A DNA stretch of 5,041 bases from assembly GCA_958349075.1 (NCBI GenBank), contig CATWBR010000344.1, forward strand, positions 1 through 5,041, in the 5' to 3' direction. The notes under the pieces are model-generated. The model saw nothing but the letters and a program-made list of their open reading frames with translations, did not search any database and was not told the origin of the DNA. The position numbers and the translations under genes were made by a program. Source of the stretch: an uncultured Clostridium sp. (GTDB lineage: Bacteria > Bacillota > Clostridia > Lachnospirales > Lachnospiraceae). Below are positions 1 to 5,041 of the stretch, piece by piece (position 1 is the first letter of the stretch; the number at the start of each line of letters is the position of its first letter).

Positions 1-89
1 TTCTCTCCCCATATATAATCACCATTTTAAAGAACTGCAGCATCCCGTCTTCCGTTTTGCCGCATTGTATTTATCACCAAAGAGGGTTT
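1..89. other. Sequence downstream of the last gene, no supported feature
   Basis: I see no strong stem plus T-run on the minus strand here, so the transcript may continue to another gene left of the window. Two in-frame ATGs near the edge (25-23 and 12-10) have no convincing ribosome binding site. Confidence 0.5.
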
Positions 90-968
90 TTAGAAATATA
101 ACTGATCCATTGAGAATGTATGTGTTCTCAGATAGAATTTAAGCACTTCTTCCAGAGCGTAAACAGGAACAGGTCCTACCAGTTCGCAGTCCTCAACCAG
201 GATGCCGTACTGGGACGCCTCGGATTTGATTGTCTCAAATACGCGGTGGATTGGTGTCTTTTCGTAATTTGTCAGGTTCATGGAAACCTGAACGATTCCG
301 CGCTCTTCCAGAGGAAGTGCGATAGCGCGCACGTTCTGATATCCGCCGGCAGCGCCTCTGACCGCTTTCACAATCTGTTTTGCGATAGCAATGTCAGCCG
401 TTTTTAAGTTTACATTGAAAGCTACAAGCGGGAAACGTACGCCGGTAACAGTAGCGCCGCTCTTGGCATTAAAGTCCTTAGGTCCTTCGTCCGGAACCCA
501 TGCAGGATCTTTCATACGCTCACAGAGAGCTTCATATTCGCCCTTACGGATGCGGACAAGATTCTTTCTCTCTTCACAGGTGGCCGCGTCTTCGTAGTAA
601 TAAACCGGAACGCCCAGTTCGTCGCCCAGATATTTTCCGAATGCCCTTGCAATAACGAGAGCCTCATCGATAGAGACATCTTTTACAGGGATAAACGGAA
701 CAACGTCAACGGCGCCGATACGCGGATGGCTTCCGATGTGTTTGGTCATGTCGATCAGCTCGATAGCTTTTGTGGCCAGACGCTTTGTGCCGGCTAAAAC
801 AGCCTCAGGGCTTCCCTTGTAGGTAAATACGGTACGGTTGTGGTTTGCATTGGAGTTGATGTCCATTACATCAACTTCTTCTCCATCCAGAAGAGCGGCC
901 TTAACCTGCTCAACCAGATCCAGATCTTTGCCTTCGCTGATATTAACTTCAGCCATTAAAACTTTCAT
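90..968 (-). CDS. ftcD: Glutamate formimidoyltransferase (free-standing transferase domain)
   Basis: Transfers the formimino group of N-formimino-L-glutamate to tetrahydrofolate, giving glutamate and 5-formimino-THF; cytosolic last step of the glutamate-forming hut branch. The 292-residue protein has the family signature at residues 77-94 (HIGSHPRIGAVDVVPFIP). His81 matches the catalytic His82 of the porcine bifunctional enzyme. DINSNANHNRTVFTYKG (36-52), FNVNL (184-188) and RGIVQVSMNLTNY (223-235) are further conserved blocks. The start at 968 is chosen because AGGAGG at 976-981 lies 7 bases upstream and homology begins at MKVLMAEVNISEG; an in-frame ATG at 1019 would add 17 unrelated residues. 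The C-terminus (after about residue 280) is short and ends in DQLYF, where relatives usually run a few residues further. The cyclodeaminase that is fused to it in animals is the separate gene just upstream. Family assignment is very secure. Confidence 0.96.
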   Translation of the reverse strand: MKVLMAEVNISEGKDLDLVEQVKAALLDGEEVDVMDINSNANHNRTVFTYKGSPEAVLAGTKRLATKAIELIDMTKHIGSHPRIGAVDVVPFIPVKDVSIDEALVIARAFGKYLGDELGVPVYYYEDAATCEERKNLVRIRKGEYEALCERMKDPAWVPDEGPKDFNAKSGATVTGVRFPLVAFNVNLKTADIAIAKQIVKAVRGAAGGYQNVRAIALPLEERGIVQVSMNLTNYEKTPIHRVFETIKSEASQYGILVEDCELVGPVPVYALEEVLKFYLRTHTFSMDQLYF

Positions 969-975
969 TACTTTT

Positions 976-981
976 CCTCCT
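976..981 (-). promoter_or_regulatory. Ribosome binding site deciding the transferase start
   Basis: A perfect AGGAGG on the minus strand, 7 bases before the ATG at 968-966. It falls inside the reading frame if translation is assumed to begin at the ATG at 1019, so it decides for the shorter, 292-residue protein. Confidence 0.9.
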
Positions 982-1024
982 GATTTCTTTAATTCATGGC
1001 GTATGTTATTATTACACACTTCTA

Positions 1025-1051
1025 TTTCAAAGGGGCGTTACGCCTCTGAAA
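1025..1051 (-). other. Imperfect hairpin between cyclodeaminase and transferase genes
   Basis: In the transcript, TTTCAGAGG pairs with CCTTTGAAA (nine pairs, one a G-U). A two-base C bulge and a further CG/CG pair close a TAA loop. It begins 6 bases after the cyclodeaminase stop codon. No T-run follows it, so it is not a canonical intrinsic terminator. A role in mRNA processing, 3' end protection of the upstream message or mild attenuation is possible but is inference. Confidence 0.45.
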
Positions 1052-1057
1052 TGACTC

Positions 1058-1624
1058 TTACATCATTCCCTTTCCGAGATCTGCCATCGCGTCTTCCATT
1101 TCCTTTGTTCTGGCTTCGTCCTTAATCATGGACAGGTTGGCCTGGATGTTTAAAACACAGCCCTTTACGCCGGATTCGGACAGATATTTTGCGCTCATAA
1201 GGTCGGAGAGGCAGGCAGGGTTGGAAGAACCTTCCAGACGGCATACCAGATCGTAAACTCTCTTGTTATTATATCCGTTGTTCTTTGGAACAAGGGCAGC
1301 CTGGTACGCTGCGTCGCGGACAGCCTGTTTTCTGACTTCTTTTTCCTCGTCAGTAGACTTTGGAAGAGCGAAAGCGTCTTTGATCATGCAGTACGCTTCC
1401 GTATCCTGCTCGGATCCCTTTAAAAGGGTCTGGGCGAGCTGATCCAGTTCCGCTGACATAGCCGTGTATTCTTCTACGGTGAGATTAACCGGTTTTGCCA
1501 TGGAAAGCTTTGCAACCATGGAAGCCATGCCGGCTGCCATAGCTCCGGCCAGAGCGGAAGCGGAGCCGCCTCCTACGGTAAAGTCATCCGAATCAACAAC
1601 CTTGTTAAATACGTCTAAATACAT
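1058..1624 (-). CDS. fchA: Formimidoyltetrahydrofolate cyclodeaminase (free-standing)
   Basis: Cyclises 5-formimino-THF to 5,10-methenyl-THF with release of ammonia, delivering the histidine C2 carbon to the folate pool; cytosolic. The 188-residue, largely alpha-helical protein matches the FTCD_C / FchA family, usually about 200-210 residues. Visible are the glycine loop FTVGGGSASALAGA (residues 15-28), the FALPKSTDEEKEVR segment (85-98), SNPACLSDLMSAKYL (134-148) and the C-terminal LNIQANLSMIKDE (158-170). It lacks part of the N-terminal helix and has a short C-terminus compared with typical members, but all core blocks are there. Its ATG lies inside the end of hutI (10-base overlap) and GGGAGG at 1631-1636 is 6 bases upstream, so translation is probably coupled to hutI. 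Free-standing cyclodeaminases also occur in purine fermentation, but the neighbours point to histidine degradation here. The symbol is by analogy with clostridial FchA. Confidence 0.92.
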   Translation of the reverse strand: MYLDVFNKVVDSDDFTVGGGSASALAGAMAAGMASMVAKLSMAKPVNLTVEEYTAMSAELDQLAQTLLKGSEQDTEAYCMIKDAFALPKSTDEEKEVRKQAVRDAAYQAALVPKNNGYNNKRVYDLVCRLEGSSNPACLSDLMSAKYLSESGVKGCVLNIQANLSMIKDEARTKEMEDAMADLGKGMM

Positions 1625-2883
1625 AAAATGCCTCCCTGGGCCGCTACTTTGCCTTTTTTAATGATCGTTTCGATCGGATTGCGGCCATATTTGTAAATTA
1701 AATCTTCGTAAGTGTCTGTATCGAGAATTAAAAGGTCTGCCATCTTACCTGGGGTAAGGGAGCCTCTGTCTTTTAATCCCATTGCTTTGGCGGCGCCTTT
1801 TGTTGCGGCGCGCAGCGCTTCTTCCGGAGTAAATCCGTGCTGCCTGCAGGCAAGCACAAGGATAAAGATCATGGATTCGCACCAGCATCCGGGACAGCAG
1901 TTAGTGGCAAGGCCCAGATCCATTCCGATATCTAACATCGGGCGCGGGTTAACCTGTTTTGCATGGTTTACGGCAAAGTCGGTGCCAACCAGTAAAACTC
2001 CGGTGACATCGGCATCCTTCAATTTCTGGAATACGCCGACCGGTGTATAGTTCAGATGATCGGCCGACAGCATATGCATATCGGCAGCAAGATCGGAACC
2101 GCCTATATAAGAGTAGGCGTCGGTGTGAATCCTGGGGGCCAGTCCGAAGTCGCGGCCGGCGGCCAGTACGGTTTCACATTCCTTTGCCGTATAATGTCCT
2201 TCGTCACACCAGATGTCGTTGCAGCCGGCCAGTTTTTCTTCGGCCACGCGCGGAATCATCTCTTTGCAGAGCAGTTCTATGTAATCCTCTTTTTTCATTC
2301 CCTCCGTCCAGCCATGGGCTCCGAGGAAGGTGGAGAAGATATCCAGAGGCAGTTCGGCATTTAACTCGCGGTTTACCTCCAGCATGCGGATTTCGGATTC
2401 CATTGTCAGGCCGTACCCGCTTTTTCCTTCAAGAGTAGTGGTTCCGTTCATAAACATATTTTCCAGACGGCGTTTTGTCTGTGCCTTTAACTCTTCCTTC
2501 GGAAGGTTAACCGTCATGTTGACGGAGGCATAGATACCGGTTGGAATTCCTTTTTTAACCAGAGTTTCCGGATTGTCATCCGTAACGGATATGGAATAAG
2601 CGGCTACTCTGGAACCGCCGAATGTCACGTGTGTATGGCAGTCGATAAAGCCTGGCAGTACAACCTTTCTGGAAGCGTCGATCGTTTCCACCTCCGTGCC
2701 CTCGGCTTTCAGTTTCTCAACCATTCTATCGATTTCGGCTGCTTTGCCCGCGGCCTCTATCAGACCGTCACGGATCAGGACGCTGCCGTCTTCAATCAGG
2801 CCGATATCGCTGTTATGATCGCCTTCCATGGTCAGAAGCTGTCTGGCGTTTCGGATCAGGAGAACTTTTTTATTGTGATCCAT
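1615..2883 (-). CDS. hutI: Imidazolonepropionase, divergent active site
   Basis: Hydrolyses 4-imidazolone-5-propionate to N-formimino-L-glutamate; cytosolic amidohydrolase-superfamily metalloenzyme. The 422-residue length is normal. A small beta domain (about 1-75) leads into the TIM barrel with GFIDCHTHVTFGGSR (78-92), giving metal ligands His83 and His85 and substrate Arg92. EGKSGYGL (152-159), STFLGAH (184-190), RIHTDAYSYIGGSDLA (251-266, ligand His253) and LSADHL (272-277, His276) follow. By alignment in my head to the B. subtilis enzyme (His80, His82, His249, Glu252, His272, Asp324), two positions differ. Glu252 is Ala256 and the metal ligand Asp324 is Asn328, in a cysteine-dense stretch ATNCCPGCWCESM (326-338). 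This may mark a lineage subfamily rather than a dead enzyme, since the rest is intact. The start has AAAGGAG at 2890-2896, 6 bases upstream. The position between hutU and the formimidoyltransferase supports the role. Confidence 0.93.
   Translation of the reverse strand: MDHNKKVLLIRNARQLLTMEGDHNSDIGLIEDGSVLIRDGLIEAAGKAAEIDRMVEKLKAEGTEVETIDASRKVVLPGFIDCHTHVTFGGSRVAAYSISVTDDNPETLVKKGIPTGIYASVNMTVNLPKEELKAQTKRRLENMFMNGTTTLEGKSGYGLTMESEIRMLEVNRELNAELPLDIFSTFLGAHGWTEGMKKEDYIELLCKEMIPRVAEEKLAGCNDIWCDEGHYTAKECETVLAAGRDFGLAPRIHTDAYSYIGGSDLAADMHMLSADHLNYTPVGVFQKLKDADVTGVLLVGTDFAVNHAKQVNPRPMLDIGMDLGLATNCCPGCWCESMIFILVLACRQHGFTPEEALRAATKGAAKAMGLKDRGSLTPGKMADLLILDTDTYEDLIYKYGRNPIETIIKKGKVAAQGGILCI
1631..1636 (-). 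promoter_or_regulatory. Ribosome binding site for the cyclodeaminase, inside hutI
   Basis: GGGAGG on the minus strand, 6 bases before the ATG at 1624. It is formed by the Gln-Gly-Gly codons near the end of hutI, so ribosomes finishing hutI clear or deliver initiation at this site. Confidence 0.8.
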
Positions 2884-2942
2884 TGTGATCTCCTTTCATA
2901 ATCAATCAGTTTACATAAATTAAACGTATTAAAAAACACAAT

Positions 2943-2978
2943 CAGGAGGGCACATAAGTACCCTTATGAACCCTCCTG
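2943..2978 (-). terminator. Hairpin with T-run between hutU and hutI: attenuator or partial terminator
   Basis: CAGGAGGG and CCCTCCTG form a perfect 8-bp outer stem. CATAAG and CTTATG form a 6-bp inner stem across a 2x2 internal loop, with a 4-base loop. In the transcribed (minus) direction it is followed by ATTGTG and then six Ts (2936-2931). The run begins 6 bases after the stem, so termination may be incomplete. Since hutI, the cyclodeaminase and the transferase lie downstream with no clear promoter of their own, a partial terminator that lowers downstream expression relative to hutU fits best. Confidence 0.65.
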
Positions 2979-2981
2979 CAA

Positions 2982-2997
2982 TGTACATTTCTGTACA
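2982..2997 (-). other. Short hairpin with GAAA tetraloop just after the hutU stop
   Basis: The transcript reads TGTACA-GAAA-TGTACA: a 6-bp stem, each arm itself a palindrome, capped by a GNRA-type tetraloop. It starts 1 base after the hutU TAA codon (3001-2999) and is 3 bases from the larger hairpin at 2943-2978. It could protect the hutU 3' end or act with the larger hairpin. The function is inference. Confidence 0.5.
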
Positions 2998-2998
2998 A

Positions 2999-4756
2999 TT
3001 ATCTCATATATTCGCCTTCTGGAGCAAATGTAACCTTATCGGCCGGCTCCCACCAAAGCGGAATCTTGATGCCTTCGCCGCCTGCAATCTTGCCGGTTCC
3101 GTTGCAGACATCTTTTGCAGCCTGGTATCCGGACTGAGCGTGACGTACAACACCGATACCGGAGTCAACGGTCAGGGCAGAGTCAAGTCTGACATCAGCT
3201 TCTTCTGTACCATCAGCGATCATGGTAACACCTGTATGTACAGCCTCACCCATGGAGTAGTTAGCCTGGATAGCGATCAGGTCGCAACCGGCTGCACAGT
3301 TTAATAAACCATTTAAGTATGGCCAGTCAGAGATGTAGTCTCCGCCGTCTGGCATATTCTCGGACTCGAATGTCGGGTTAACGATAGAACCGGAGTCTAA
3401 GTTATCTCTGGAGAATGCTACCGGGCCCTTTACCTCGCCCTTCTTGATTAATTCGTTAACAGCAAGACCGAAACGTCTTCTTTCGCCAAAGCCCATGTAG
3501 CAGATACGTGCCGGAAGAGCCTCGATCGGAAGATGTTTTCTGGCCAGGTTGATCCATCTCTCAACGAGTTTGTCACCCTTGCAGATTTCAAGTGCCAGGT
3601 CATCCAGACGTGCAAGGTCGGAAGCTTCGCCGGAGATACAGGTCCAACGGAAAGGTCCACGGCCTTCGCAGAACAGCGGTCTGATGTATGCTGCTACGAA
3701 ACCTTCAATCTGTTTTGCTTCTTTCTCTGGCATACCTGCATCGATACACTCTTTACGGATGCTTGTGCCGTACTCAAATGCTTCAACGCCGCGTTTCTTG
3801 AACTCGATCATAGCGCGTAACTGACGCTGCATTGTCTCACGTGCTGCTGCAAGATAAGCTTTTCTGTCTTTTCCTCTGAATACGTCAGCCTCTTCTCCTG
3901 TATATCCTGATGGGATATAGGAAATCGGGTCATGACAAGGACACATTTCTGTAACAACATCCGGAAGGAAGTTCTTTGCAAGAGCCTCTTCATAAACATC
4001 TGCTGCGTTTCCAACAACACCGATGGAGATCGGGTCGTCTTTTTCAATATGCTCTTTAGCGATAGCGATAGCTTCGTCTAAAGACCTAACCATCATATCC
4101 ATGTAGTTCTTCTCGATACGTCTCTGGATAACTCTCTCATCAGCATCAACAAGGATAACTACTGCGCCGTGCATTTTACCGGCCCATGTCTGGTTTCCAC
4201 CCATGCCGCCTGCACCTGCTGTTAAGAAAATCTTGCCGTGCATGTCATTATCCCACTCTTTTTTAAGAGCGATAGCGGTCAGAGTCTCGAAGGTTCCTTC
4301 GATAACGCCCTGTGTACCAATGTACTCCCAAGGAGCAGCCGTGTACTGTGCGAAGATTGTAAGGTTCTTATCCTGAAGGTCGTAGAAACGCTCCCAGTCA
4401 GCTTTCATAATATTAGTAGTAGCCATAACAACACGTGGAGCTAATTTGTGTGTTTTGAATACTGCAACCGGCATACCGGACTGGATAACCAGTGTCTCAT
4501 TGTCTTCAAGGTCTTTTAAGGACTGAACGATTGCATGGTAGGATTCCCAGTTCCTTGCGCACTTTCCGTTGCCGCCGTAAATAACTAACTGCTCCGGAAT
4601 CTCAGCATTTTCCATGTTGGTCTCAAGCATTCTTAAGATGGTCTCCTGTTTCCAGCCTTTACATCTTAATTCGCCACCTCTCTGAGCTTTTACGGAATAG
4701 TAGATTTCCGGTTTTCCTTCCTTTGGTGCGTACATGTTTCCACCGTTCATTGACAT
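2999..4756 (-). CDS. hutU: Urocanate hydratase (urocanase), long divergent form
   Basis: Adds water to urocanate to give 4-imidazolone-5-propionate, using tightly bound NAD+ as an electrophile; cytosolic, second step of histidine degradation. The 585-residue protein has YGGNGKCARNW (60-70), QSGMPVAVFKTH (92-103), YIGTQGVIEGT (145-155), the NAD-binding glycine stretch TAGAGGMGGNQ (179-189), GFVAAYIRPLFCEGRGPFRW (352-371) and DNLDSGS (451-457). PARICYMGFG (415-424) contains Cys419, equivalent to the active-site Cys410 of Pseudomonas putida. It is about 30 residues longer than typical bacterial enzymes (550-560), with an N-terminal lead and a tail containing KIPLWWEPADKV (564-575). Where P. putida has HHGGGVGMGFSQHSG, this protein has QANYSMGEAVHTG (497-509). 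It is the first gene of the cluster. The start at 4756 is set by GGAGGAA at 4764-4770; another ATG two codons in is further from that site. Confidence 0.96.
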   Translation of the reverse strand: MSMNGGNMYAPKEGKPEIYYSVKAQRGGELRCKGWKQETILRMLETNMENAEIPEQLVIYGGNGKCARNWESYHAIVQSLKDLEDNETLVIQSGMPVAVFKTHKLAPRVVMATTNIMKADWERFYDLQDKNLTIFAQYTAAPWEYIGTQGVIEGTFETLTAIALKKEWDNDMHGKIFLTAGAGGMGGNQTWAGKMHGAVVILVDADERVIQRRIEKNYMDMMVRSLDEAIAIAKEHIEKDDPISIGVVGNAADVYEEALAKNFLPDVVTEMCPCHDPISYIPSGYTGEEADVFRGKDRKAYLAAARETMQRQLRAMIEFKKRGVEAFEYGTSIRKECIDAGMPEKEAKQIEGFVAAYIRPLFCEGRGPFRWTCISGEASDLARLDDLALEICKGDKLVERWINLARKHLPIEALPARICYMGFGERRRFGLAVNELIKKGEVKGPVAFSRDNLDSGSIVNPTFESENMPDGGDYISDWPYLNGLLNCAAGCDLIAIQANYSMGEAVHTGVTMIADGTEEADVRLDSALTVDSGIGVVRHAQSGYQAAKDVCNGTGKIAGGEGIKIPLWWEPADKVTFAPEGEYMR

Positions 4757-4763
4757 AGCTAAA

Positions 4764-4770
4764 TTCCTCC
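4764..4770 (-). promoter_or_regulatory. Ribosome binding site of hutU
   Basis: GGAGGAA on the minus strand, 7 bases before the ATG at 4756-4754. The alternative ATG at 4750-4748 would be 13 bases away, so the first ATG is preferred. The sequence just upstream (4771-4800) is A- and C-rich with almost no pairing potential, leaving the site accessible. Confidence 0.75.
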
Positions 4771-4884
4771 ATTTCTTTTTGTTGTTTGTTTTTTGATTTC
4801 TACACCCTATGTAGTATTGTTTCTTTCCGGCCGTCTACGGTATTGGCTTTTCGTAAGCGGCGTTTGTTTGTATCTGATGGTTCA

Positions 4885-4916
4885 AGTATATGTACAGGCA
4901 GTCGAGGAAATGTCGA
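4885..4916 (-). promoter_or_regulatory. Tentative hutU promoter
   Basis: The best -10 candidate on the minus strand in the upstream region is TATACT (4890-4885), matching the consensus at five of six bases. The nearest -35-like hexamer, TCGACA (4916-4911), is also five of six but sits 20 bases away, which is too long for a plain sigma-A promoter and suggests activator dependence if real. The leader would be about 120 bases long. This is a weak call. Confidence 0.25.
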
Positions 4917-4998
4917 TGTTTTGGGGGAAATAACAAGATGTTAAAAAAATTTTTAAATGGGGTGTTTTCGACACTTTATCGGCGGGAGGAAAATATAC

Positions 4999-5026
4999 TT
5001 GACATAGTTTTTTAAAAAAACATAAA
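4999..5026 (+). promoter_or_regulatory. Candidate divergent promoter pointing out of the window
   Basis: On the plus strand a perfect -35 TTGACA (4999-5004) is followed by a 16-base spacer made mostly of a T6A7 tract, then CATAAA (5021-5026), four of six matches to -10. GGGAGGA at 4984-4990 lies upstream of it and is not used here as a ribosome site. It would drive a gene starting beyond position 5041, possibly a regulator of the hut cluster, but that gene is not visible. Confidence 0.45.
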
Positions 5027-5041
5027 TCCCTCGAAACAAAA

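Larger units (their letters stand above)
4757..5041. other. Upstream control region of the hut cluster, noncoding
   Basis: This 285-base stretch has no coding region that I can support. It is AT-rich compared with the genes and contains A/T tracts (4941-4956 and 5008-5020) likely to be bent. It also has several short inverted repeats: CTACA/TGTAG around a 5-base loop at 4800-4814, GTGT/ACAC at 4962-4974, and TGTCGA (4911-4916) facing TCGACA (4968-4973). I found no convincing CcpA cre, CodY box or riboswitch by eye. Confidence 0.6.

Noticed and set aside
1..25. Start of a further minus-strand gene (ATG at 25-23 or 12-10).
   Set aside because: No ribosome binding site precedes either ATG and fewer than nine codons are visible.
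969..1019. Longer transferase start giving 17 more residues (ATG at 1019).
   Set aside because: The added residues resemble no family member and the perfect AGGAGG at 976-981 lies within them, just before the ATG at 968.
2043..2438. Plus-strand open frame of 131 codons opposite hutI.
   Set aside because: It lies wholly antisense to a well-conserved gene, has a low-complexity Arg/Pro-rich product and no ribosome binding site; a shadow frame.
2934..2960. Eight-codon frame (MCPPDCVF) overlapping the hutU-hutI hairpin as a leader peptide.
   Set aside because: It contains no histidine codons, only a weak AAGGG upstream, and is within what chance allows.
2966..3304. Plus-strand open frame of 112 codons opposite the end of hutU.
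   Set aside because: Antisense to conserved hutU sequence, starts inside the hairpin region without a ribosome site, and no recognisable product.
4800..4814. CTACA/TGTAG stem in the hutU leader as a riboswitch or attenuator.
   Set aside because: Only five pairs with no alternative structure or T-run nearby; too small to support.

Overview
The window holds a four-gene histidine-degradation (hut) cluster, all on the minus strand. In transcription order (right to left) the genes are hutU (urocanate hydratase), hutI (imidazolonepropionase), a free-standing formimidoyltetrahydrofolate cyclodeaminase, and a free-standing glutamate formimidoyltransferase. Strong AGGAGG-type ribosome binding sites, moderate GC content, the folate-linked end of the pathway split over two small genes, and the character of the proteins suggest a Gram-positive anaerobe of the Clostridia, probably Lachnospiraceae-like. 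That placement is inference; no taxonomic marker is present.

Layout: 1-89 is noncoding sequence past the last gene, with no convincing terminator. 90-968 is the formimidoyltransferase. 969-1057 is a spacer with an imperfect hairpin just after the upstream stop. 1058-1624 is the cyclodeaminase, whose start lies inside the end of hutI (10-base overlap). 1615-2883 is hutI. 2884-2998 is a spacer with two tandem hairpins, the second followed by a T-run on the transcribed strand, which looks like an internal attenuator or partial terminator. 2999-4756 is hutU. 4757-5041 is the upstream control region, with weak promoter candidates for hutU, short inverted repeats, and a good rightward -35 element that suggests a divergent gene beyond the window.

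The genes form one pathway. HutU hydrates urocanate to imidazolonepropionate. HutI opens the ring to N-formimino-glutamate. The transferase moves the formimino group to tetrahydrofolate, releasing glutamate. The cyclodeaminase converts formimino-THF to 5,10-methenyl-THF plus ammonia, feeding one-carbon metabolism. The first enzyme, histidine ammonia-lyase (HutH), is not in the window.

The system itself is known. The points that deserve a second look are (1) HutI has Asn in place of the Asp metal ligand and Ala in place of the catalytic Glu of the Bacillus subtilis enzyme, beside a cluster of cysteines; (2) HutU lacks the glycine-rich HHGGGVGMG segment and has an extra C-terminal tail; and (3) the two-hairpin structure between hutU and hutI. 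I see no mobile element, CRISPR array, tRNA or rRNA.
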